Assembly (NCBI GenBank): GCA_027483425.1
Contig: JAIXUR010000309.1
Coordinates: 1 to 6,377, forward strand
DNA length: 6,377 nucleotides
Source: Cyanobacteriota bacterium
GTDB lineage: Bacteria; Cyanobacteriota; Cyanobacteriia; Phormidesmidales; Phormidesmidaceae
Reading direction: 5' to 3'
Below the pieces are notes generated by a model. It was not told where the DNA came from, did not search any database, and saw only the letters and a list, made by a program, of their open reading frames with translations. The translations under genes and the position numbers were made by a program. Positions 1 through 5,588 of this stretch are shown here, piece by piece. Within the stretch, counting starts at the first letter, position 1. Every line of letters starts with the position of its first letter.

Positions 1-1572
1 AGCCACCGCGTAGGGGTTGCCCCAGGTGACCAAAAACGACCCATCGACCCCATTTAGGAGTTGCACCCGACGATTGTTGGCGTCGGCCACATACACAACG
101 CCGTGCTTGGCATCCACCGCCACCGCCACCGGATCGTCAAACTGGCTGTTGCTGTTGCCCGCCGTGCTGCCCACCTGCCAGGTTTGAGTGGCGGTAGCGG
201 GCAGCCCCGACGTTTGTAACTGCCAGCTCGATACGCGATGCTGACTGCGACTGGCCACGATCAGCTGTCCGGCCTGGTTGCCAGCCACAGCGATGGGGAT
301 GCCACCCTCCGGCAGGGTAATGCTGACCCGATGGCCTAGGGTTTCTGGGCCGAAGCTACCCGTTGAGCCAACGACAAACACATGCACCCCCACCGCTGAG
401 AACGCTCCCCCCCTGGCATCGGCCACGGCCAGAAGTTCCTCCCGACCGTCCGAGGATGGCAGTATGGCAATTCCCTGGAGTTCCCCAAAGCTCTTATCCC
501 CCTCTAGTGGGTCTCCGGCCCACCCTCCCCAGCGATGGCTGAACTGGTATTGCCCGGCCCCGTCGGGCAACTGCCCGGTGGGGCTCAGGTCAACCGAGCT
601 GTCGTTCAACCGAAACACCAGCACTGACTGACCATCGGTCACCAGCAGGCGGCGGTTACCATCCAGAGCCAGCCCCCTGGGCTGCTGGAAGTGGGCGGCA
701 TTGCCCCCTTCAGTCCAGGCGGCGAGGGTCTCGCAGAGGGTGCCATCGGGGTAAAAGCGATGGATGACCGGCGGAGTAGAGGCCGGATCGACCATGAACA
801 CAAAGCCGTGGGGATCCACCGCCAGCGGCCCCACCTGCTGAAAACTGCCGCCTCCCAACAGGCCCAGGGGGGCTCCCGGCGGATCGACCCAGGCGCGGGG
901 CTGGGCCGCCTCTTCCGCCGACATATCCAGAACGTAGGGCACCGTCAACCGATTGTCGAAATAGGGGTAAAGGCCTTCGTTTGGGTCATCTCCCTCGGTC
1001 TTGCCCAGGGGAATCATCCGGTTCTCGTGGAGGTTATAGCCCACCCCGGTGAGGGTGTCGTCAAAGAAAATATCTTCATCCACCAGGGCCAGTTCCACGG
1101 TATTTTCCGGCAGGGCGATGGGATCGCTGAGGCCCCCTCGGTAGTCGCCGTAGGAGAGGCGGATCTGGGCCCCGAAGCCCATGTAGACGGTGAAGGGCTG
1201 GGTGCGATTCGTAAAGCTGGGTAAGTTGGTGATGCGATCGCGGTTGCCGTGGCGGCTCTCCCACTCCCCAGGCAGGGTAAAGCTGGGGCGAGCGGGGCTG
1301 AGTTCACCGCTGGAGACCTCCCGCAGGCCATCCGGCAGGGTCAGGGTGAAGTAGGGGTCGAGGCTAGCTTCGGTGCTCTCTTCAAACCGCAGCACGACTT
1401 CGGCAATGCCGTCACGGCCCGTTACCGGCTCCCCCTGGGAGAGCCGATCGTCAAACCAGAACTGCACCCGGTGCTGCACCAGGACGCGGGCATCGGGCAC
1501 CGGTATGGGTAGGCCACTCACCGGGTCGAGGGTGACCACTTTCACAAAAATCCTGCGATCGACTACGGCCAT
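1..1572 (-). CDS. NHL-type beta-propeller protein with N-terminal regulatory-like beta-sandwich and C2-like segment (3' partial)
   Basis: An uninterrupted frame of 524 codons runs from ATG 1572-1570 to the left edge with no stop, so the C-terminus is missing. Residues about 7-65 resemble a carboxypeptidase-regulatory-like (transthyretin-type) sandwich: FVKVVTLDPVSGLPIPVPDA, then VTGRDGIAEVVL. Residues about 136-180 carry an Asp-rich strand-loop, ELALVDEDIFFDDTLTGVGY, like the calcium loop of C2 domains. From about residue 243 come propeller blades with NHL-type signatures: VGPLAVDPHGFVFMVD, QQPRGLALDGNRRLLVTDG and, best of all, FDDPVAVAVDAKHGVVYVAD followed by ANNRRVQLL. NHL propellers usually bind proteins, sugars or nucleic acid and are often surface-exposed. 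One cysteine (280) is present; no signal peptide is visible. The ATG overlaps the upstream TAA (TAATG) and has GGGGGTGA seven bases before it. A structural or target-binding role next to the hub-like gene is inferred. Confidence 0.9.
   Translation of the reverse strand, partial: MAVVDRRIFVKVVTLDPVSGLPIPVPDARVLVQHRVQFWFDDRLSQGEPVTGRDGIAEVVLRFEESTEASLDPYFTLTLPDGLREVSSGELSPARPSFTLPGEWESRHGNRDRITNLPSFTNRTQPFTVYMGFGAQIRLSYGDYRGGLSDPIALPENTVELALVDEDIFFDDTLTGVGYNLHENRMIPLGKTEGDDPNEGLYPYFDNRLTVPYVLDMSAEEAAQPRAWVDPPGAPLGLLGGGSFQQVGPLAVDPHGFVFMVDPASTPPVIHRFYPDGTLCETLAAWTEGGNAAHFQQPRGLALDGNRRLLVTDGQSVLVFRLNDSSVDLSPTGQLPDGAGQYQFSHRWGGWAGDPLEGDKSFGELQGIAILPSSDGREELLAVADARGGAFSAVGVHVFVVGSTGSFGPETLGHRVSITLPEGGIPIAVAGNQAGQLIVASRSQHRVSSWQLQTSGLPATATQTWQVGSTAGNSNSQFDDPVAVAVDAKHGVVYVADANNRRVQLLNGVDGSFLVTWGNPYAVA
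1234..1241. repeat. HIP1 octamer GCGATCGC
   Basis: Perfect palindrome inside the propeller gene, read there as Arg-Asp-Arg codons; the only one of six not in the Ala-Ile-Ala phase. HIP1 is a highly iterated palindrome of many cyanobacterial genomes. Confidence 0.9.
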
Positions 1573-4500
1573 TACAAACTCACCCCCCCGCTGACGCTGG
1601 CACTGGCACTACCGCTGAGGGCATTCCGCGCCGCCCGCAGCATGTCGTCAAAGGCATCTTCGGTGCGGCCCAGGCTGAGTTCAAACTCGCCTTGCAACTC
1701 GTCTAACTTGTCGATCAGCGGCGTTAGGACAACCGTCACATCAATTTCCTCCAGGGCCGTCTGAATGGCTGCCCAGGCCTCCAGCAGGGGCTGCTGCAAC
1801 GCCAGTCGGGGATTCACGGTGTTGATCAATTCCTTGATCTGATCCAGCAGGGTATTCAGCCCGGCCAACAACCGGGAAGGCAGGGTGTTTTCCACCACGT
1901 CCAACAGCCGTTGATACAGTCCATCCAGCCCCGTGAGCATACGGGCCGGGTCGAGGCCATCGATCAGGGCCCGCACCTGGTCAATCGCCTGATCGATATC
2001 GCCCGCTAGAAAGTCCACCCGCAGCCCGGTGACAATGCCCTGAAGCCGTGCAATGGTGTCTCGCACCTGGCCCAGACTGTCTTCAATGGCCAGCCCATCC
2101 AGCAGACCCAGAACCGCGTCGTAGGTGGCATCCAGCTCTGCACCCATGTCCTCCGGGCGAATCGGCAGCAGCCTTGCCTTCAGGGCTTCGAACCGCTGAT
2201 CTAGGGCGGTCAGAAAGCGGGTCGGATCGGCCAGGCGCATCACCCGCTTAAAGGTCTCCACATCGAGCAGTTCGCGGGCGTAGGGGGGCAGCAGGCCCAG
2301 CAGCCGCTGCCGCAGTTCGATATAGAGGTCACCCAGGTTCCGCAGATCGAGATTTTGCTTGAGGGCTTCTAGGCCGCCCACCAGCTGGGTGTACAGGGCC
2401 ACCAGATCGCCCAGTTCGGCCTCGGGGTCGAGGTTGCCCACCAGGGCCAATTTGGCCTCTGCCCCAGGCACCTGTACCGCCGCCCTGAGGTCGAAGTGCT
2501 GGGCCTTGAGCTGGTTGAACCGCCCCGGCAAATTCAGACTGCGCAGCGCCGCCAGCACCCTGTCAATGGCCCCATGGATCTGGGCCGTCAGGGCCTCCGG
2601 CTGCAGCTGATCGAGCAGGGCCAAGGGGGCCTGAAACATGGCGTGGAGAGCATCCACCACGGTCTGCTGGACATCGTCAATTAGGGCCACCAGGGGAGCG
2701 GCCAGCGCTACCACCGGCTGAAACAGCACCGAGGGTTTCACCCGATCCAGCTCCGTTTCGAGGCGGGCAAATTCCGCCGTCAGCGGTTGCAGGAGGGTCG
2801 ACGGGCGAATCGCCTGAAGGCCCTGCTTCACCTGGTTGATCAGATCCAGCAATTGATCGATCCAGCGGGTCAGGTCTAACCCGGTGACGCTGGCCTTGAG
2901 CTGATCCAGCAGTTGGTTGAGGGGGGCCAGGATCTGGGCGCTGTCGATCTGGTCGAACTGGGCGGTCACCGTCTGAAACGCTTCGGTTACGGGCTCCAGC
3001 AGGGTCGAAGGTTGCAGGGCTACTAGGGGCGCTTGCAGGTATTGCGCGTGGAGATCATCCAGGGGCTGCAGCAGCACGGTCAGGTCAAGGGAGGCGATCG
3101 CGTCTTCCACCACCGCAAAGGCCGAAAACAGCGCCCCTAAAAGCTGCTCTGGATTGAGGGCATCGAGCATGGCAATGGCTGATTCGTAGCCCTGCTGCAA
3201 GGCATCAATGGCCGCCTGGGGCACCTGCTTGATAGCCTGAAAGCCCTCTCGCAGGGGGGGAGTAATGGTGCCGCTGAGGTCGATGGTAATCACCAGATCC
3301 AGGGCGGCCTTCAGGGCCTCCCGCAGCAGGTCGTTGAGGGAGGCGGGGTCGATCTGGCCCAGGCTAGCGGCGGCGGACTCCATCTCAGCCACCACCGGGT
3401 CGATCACCACCGCAAAGTCAATGGGGGCCAGCTGGTCGAGAATGTCTACCACCTTGGCCCGCAGATCCGCCAGCAGTTGGGGAATATTCAACCCGGTAAT
3501 GAAGGTCGTAAACTCGTTGATGCCATCAACGGCCTGGTCACGCACCTCGGTGAGGGTATCGCCCAGGGGACTGAGCACACCACTGAGCTGACCCAGGGTG
3601 CCATCGAGCAGGTTCTGGAGGTCTTGCAGGGTGCCAGCCAGGCTGGGGGCACTGGGGTTGCCGGGGTCACCGGCGATCGCCCCCTCGGCCTGCTCAAACA
3701 ACTGCCGCAGATCCTGCTCGAAGCGGTACTGAAACTGGCCATTGGGCAAAAAGTCACCCACAGTCCCCGCCAGATCCCGCAGCCGCTGCCCTAGGCCATC
3801 AAAAAATTCGGCAATCTCAGCTAGCAGGTCGCCCACGCCGCTTTCCAGGTCGCTGACCACCTGCTCCACGGGGGCCAATGCCCCTTGCAGGGTCGTACCG
3901 ATGGCCCCCAGATTCACCGTTTCCAGGGTGTCGCGGGTGGTTTCAAAAAAGCCCAGCACCTCATCGCGCACAAACCCCAGGTCGATGCCTTCGATGGCGG
4001 TGTCGATGCGATCGAACAGCGCATTGAAGGGATCGTCAATGCGTTGGGCATCCCGGATCGGAACCGCCAGCGCCTGCTCTAGCTGCTCCCGCAGGTAGGT
4101 TTCCAGGGCATTGGGCTGAAACAGCGGCGTCTCCAACACCCGGTTCAGGGCACTCAGCAGGGGCCGCAAATCCTGCCGCAGGGTCTGCATCGTCGTGGCG
4201 GTCGCCACCGCCGCCTCGCGAAACGGCACATAATCCGCCGAGGCCAGGGTCAAGGTCTGGCTGAAGCCAACCGTCAGGGTGGTCAACCCCGTCGCCACGG
4301 GCGTGACCACCGCCGGGGGCAACAGCGAGACTAAAAAGGTTTCGAGCTGGTTGATTAGCTGCTGCACAGAGCCCATACCCAGGGTGTTCAGCACATTGTC
4401 GAGGGCCTGCTGAAACACCTGCACCACCAGGGCGGAGGGATCTGCCGCCGTCGCGGCTCCTTCAATTAAGGGCAGTAGGGTGCGGCTCAGGTCCTGGACC

Positions 4501-4973
4501 GACTGCACCCAGGCGCGAATGGTGGTGGCCTCTGGCCCCTCCAGGCTGGCCAGCACCTGGAGGAGCTGATCGACCAGAGCGCTGAAAACCTCGGTGCGGT
4601 TTGCGGGAATCCCGTCGACAATTCCTTCCACCGCCTCGACGATGGACTGGATTTGGCCAATCAAATCGCCATTGATGGCCTGATCGGCGGCCCCAATCCG
4701 CTGCTCAAACCCACCCAACGCCGTCGCCGGGTCGGCCTCGACCTGAATCTCAAGGGCCCCAAACAGTTCGTTGATCTGGGCAATCAGCGCCGCCGCATCC
4801 AGATCGAACAGACCAGACACCTGGCCGGTGAGCTGCCCGGCCACGCCATCCACCCCTCCGTCCAGGGAGCCGGAGACGCTGGCGGCTGAGTCAAACTGGG
4901 TACCCAGATCGCCCACCCCAGCCAGGGCGCTCTCCAGATTACGGATATTGACGACCAGTGTTCCCTCTGCCAT
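1572..4973 (-). CDS. 1133-residue all-helical protein built of degenerate 23-residue repeats, function unknown
   Basis: I do not recognise a family. Nearly the whole chain is predicted helical, with amphipathic segments separated by Gly or by an Asn/Asp-Pro start. A 23-residue unit is visible, roughly [LIV]-x-P-x-x-L-L-x-P-L followed by a Leu-rich helix, at residues 330-375, 495-586, 606-812 and 915-1100. Residues 1-60 are Gly/Ser/Val-rich, 212-246 is uncharged and Thr/Val/Leu-rich, and 1119-1133 is a Ser/Gly/Ala tail. There is no Cys, only three Trp (155, 704, 1068), and all 13 Lys lie at or after residue 507, so the N-terminal half is acidic. No signal peptide is seen. The start ATG follows the upstream stop by three bases; a GAGG lies 14 bases before it, too far for a good ribosome site, so coupling is likely. 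Candidate roles are a tape-measure-like protein, a scaffold or a lipid-binding helical protein; none is proven. Confidence 0.93.
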   Translation of the reverse strand: MAEGTLVVNIRNLESALAGVGDLGTQFDSAASVSGSLDGGVDGVAGQLTGQVSGLFDLDAAALIAQINELFGALEIQVEADPATALGGFEQRIGAADQAINGDLIGQIQSIVEAVEGIVDGIPANRTEVFSALVDQLLQVLASLEGPEATTIRAWVQSVQDLSRTLLPLIEGAATAADPSALVVQVFQQALDNVLNTLGMGSVQQLINQLETFLVSLLPPAVVTPVATGLTTLTVGFSQTLTLASADYVPFREAAVATATTMQTLRQDLRPLLSALNRVLETPLFQPNALETYLREQLEQALAVPIRDAQRIDDPFNALFDRIDTAIEGIDLGFVRDEVLGFFETTRDTLETVNLGAIGTTLQGALAPVEQVVSDLESGVGDLLAEIAEFFDGLGQRLRDLAGTVGDFLPNGQFQYRFEQDLRQLFEQAEGAIAGDPGNPSAPSLAGTLQDLQNLLDGTLGQLSGVLSPLGDTLTEVRDQAVDGINEFTTFITGLNIPQLLADLRAKVVDILDQLAPIDFAVVIDPVVAEMESAAASLGQIDPASLNDLLREALKAALDLVITIDLSGTITPPLREGFQAIKQVPQAAIDALQQGYESAIAMLDALNPEQLLGALFSAFAVVEDAIASLDLTVLLQPLDDLHAQYLQAPLVALQPSTLLEPVTEAFQTVTAQFDQIDSAQILAPLNQLLDQLKASVTGLDLTRWIDQLLDLINQVKQGLQAIRPSTLLQPLTAEFARLETELDRVKPSVLFQPVVALAAPLVALIDDVQQTVVDALHAMFQAPLALLDQLQPEALTAQIHGAIDRVLAALRSLNLPGRFNQLKAQHFDLRAAVQVPGAEAKLALVGNLDPEAELGDLVALYTQLVGGLEALKQNLDLRNLGDLYIELRQRLLGLLPPYARELLDVETFKRVMRLADPTRFLTALDQRFEALKARLLPIRPEDMGAELDATYDAVLGLLDGLAIEDSLGQVRDTIARLQGIVTGLRVDFLAGDIDQAIDQVRALIDGLDPARMLTGLDGLYQRLLDVVENTLPSRLLAGLNTLLDQIKELINTVNPRLALQQPLLEAWAAIQTALEEIDVTVVLTPLIDKLDELQGEFELSLGRTEDAFDDMLRAARNALSGSASASVSGGVSL
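1580..1587 (-). promoter_or_regulatory. Ribosome binding site for the beta-propeller gene
   Basis: GGGGGTGA, one base off the ideal GGAGGTGA, lies seven bases before the ATG at 1572-1570, within the last codons of the helical-repeat gene. It supports ATG as the start although the gene overlaps the upstream stop codon. Confidence 0.6.
1674..2231 (-). repeat. C-terminal array of 23-residue helical repeats, residues 915-1100 of the 1133-residue protein
   Basis: Eight units begin at residues 915, 938, 961, 984, 1007, 1030, 1053 and 1077. The first six are exactly 23 residues and the last two 24. Four consecutive unit boundaries read G-L, G-L, G-L or P-I, suggesting helix, Gly cap, then a new helix. 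Confidence 0.75.
2538..3158 (-). repeat. Central array of 23-residue (69-base) helical repeats, residues 606-812 of the 1133-residue protein
   Basis: Nine units in a row begin at residues 606, 629, 653, 676, 699, 722, 745, 768 and 790; seven are exactly 23 residues, one is 24 and one is 22. Unit starts read LNPEQLLGAL, LDLTVLLQPL, LQPSTLLEPV, IDSAQILAPL, LDLTRWIDQL, IRPSTLLQPL, VKPSVLFQPV and LQPEALTAQI; the 768 unit is the least typical. Conservation is at the protein-pattern level and the DNA copies have diverged strongly. Confidence 0.8.
3094..3101. repeat. HIP1 octamer GCGATCGC
   Basis: Perfect copy in the helical-repeat gene, encoding Ala-Ile-Ala within the first unit of the central repeat array. 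Confidence 0.9.
3285..3491 (-). repeat. Short run of 23-residue helical repeats, residues 495-563
   Basis: Three exact 23-residue units start LNIPQLLADL (495), IDFAVVIDPV (518) and IDPASLNDLL (541); a looser fourth, IDLSGTITPP (564), follows. They share the hydrophobic-Asp/Asn-Pro helix start of the central array. Confidence 0.65.
3673..3680. repeat. HIP1 octamer GCGATCGC
   Basis: Perfect copy in the helical-repeat gene, extended to the 10-base palindrome GGCGATCGCC; it encodes Ala-Ile-Ala at residues 432-434. Confidence 0.9.
3849..3986 (-). repeat. Pair of 23-residue helical repeats, residues 330-375
   Basis: Two exact units start IDLGFVRDEVLGF (330) and VNLGAIGTTLQGA (353). They are the most N-terminal copies I can place confidently and lie in the lysine-free half of the protein. 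Confidence 0.5.
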
Positions 4974-4976
4974 AGC

Positions 4977-5588
4977 CTATGCGTCATCCTCTTCAGGGGT
5001 ACCAAAAATGGCCTCCAGGGGGCCGAGGGCTTCCTCCAGACCAGCGGTGGCCGTCGTCACCCCATCCAGGACAGGGGTAATCTGCGCGGTGGGGTCGGAA
5101 ATATCTGGAATGTTGCCCAACCCTGCGATCGCATCCAGCGCCCCGGTGACCGTATCTAAAAACCCCGCCGCCTGGTCGAGCAGGCCGGTATCCAGACCTC
5201 CCAGGGGGTTGGGCGGTGGCGGCGGCGGCGGACTTTCCCGCAAAACCAGGACATAGTCGAGTTGATCGGGGTGCAGACCGCTCTCCTGCACCTCCAGGGT
5301 TTCGATCACGACGTACTGCACCTCGGTGGCGGTGATAATGTCAGCCACAAAGGTGACGGGCTCCCCGGCCTGAAACTTGCCGCGCAGGGTTTCTAAGAAC
5401 TCGCTCTGGGCCTCTGTTCCGTAGAGACTGCCTGCGATCGCCACCCGCGTAGGTACCGTATTCAAGTCTTGAAACAGACTGCCCACCTTGCCCGGCACCG
5501 CCAGCTCCACGTAGCGGCGCTGCTCCAGGGTGCGAATCGAGGCAATCCGAGGCACTTCCCAATCGCCCAATACCGGCTTTACTGTCAT
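4977..5588 (-). CDS. Phage tail/baseplate hub-like protein (DNA-circularisation N-terminal-like domain) with polyproline hinge and helical tail
   Basis: The protein has 203 residues in three parts. Residues 1-118 look like the small alpha/beta domain found at the N-terminus of phage Mu gpN-type DNA-circularisation proteins and related tail hub adaptors: RRYVELAVPGK, then VAIAGSLYGTEAQSEFLETL (beta strand, Gly-x-Leu-Tyr-Gly, helix), then GEPVTFVADI, a strand VQYVVIETLEVQE, and a closing strand DYVLVLRE. This order of conserved positions is what I rely on; no search was run. Residues 120-126 are seven prolines. Residues 132-203 form a Leu/Ala/Gly/Asp-rich helical tail ending EEDDA. No LysM domain is present, although many hub proteins carry one. 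In known systems this fold sits at the tail-tube/baseplate junction. The start is fixed by GGAGTGA seven bases upstream. The stop lies three bases before the next ATG. The alternative is an unrelated beta-rich structural protein. Confidence 0.8.
   Translation of the reverse strand: MTVKPVLGDWEVPRIASIRTLEQRRYVELAVPGKVGSLFQDLNTVPTRVAIAGSLYGTEAQSEFLETLRGKFQAGEPVTFVADIITATEVQYVVIETLEVQESGLHPDQLDYVLVLRESPPPPPPPNPLGGLDTGLLDQAAGFLDTVTGALDAIAGLGNIPDISDPTAQITPVLDGVTTATAGLEEALGPLEAIFGTPEEDDA
5125..5132. repeat. HIP1 octamer GCGATCGC
   Basis: Perfect copy in the helical tail of the hub-like gene (Asp-Ala-Ile-Ala-Gly). Confidence 0.9.
5434..5441. repeat. HIP1 octamer GCGATCGC
   Basis: Perfect copy in the folded domain of the hub-like gene (Val-Ala-Ile-Ala-Gly, residues 49-53). 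Confidence 0.9.

Noticed and set aside
691..1224. 177-residue open frame on the plus strand
   Set aside because: It lies opposite the propeller gene, whose frame is uninterrupted for 524 codons and shows clear domain signatures. The plus-strand product has no recognisable pattern and is a GC-rich shadow, as are 278-631, 3265-3591 and 4771-5256.
1572..4973. Firm call as tape-measure protein
   Set aside because: Length and helicity fit, but Pro/Gly breaks every 23 residues argue against one continuous ruler helix, and the gene follows the hub-like gene rather than preceding it as in typical phages.
1572..4973. Apolipoprotein or LEA-type family assignment
   Set aside because: The period is 23, not 22 or 11, lysine is scarce and no family motif is seen; only a general amphipathic resemblance remains.
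5211..5231. CCG trinucleotide run as a recombination or unstable repeat
   Set aside because: It is in frame, mixes CCG, CCA and CCC, and simply encodes a seven-proline hinge between two protein parts.
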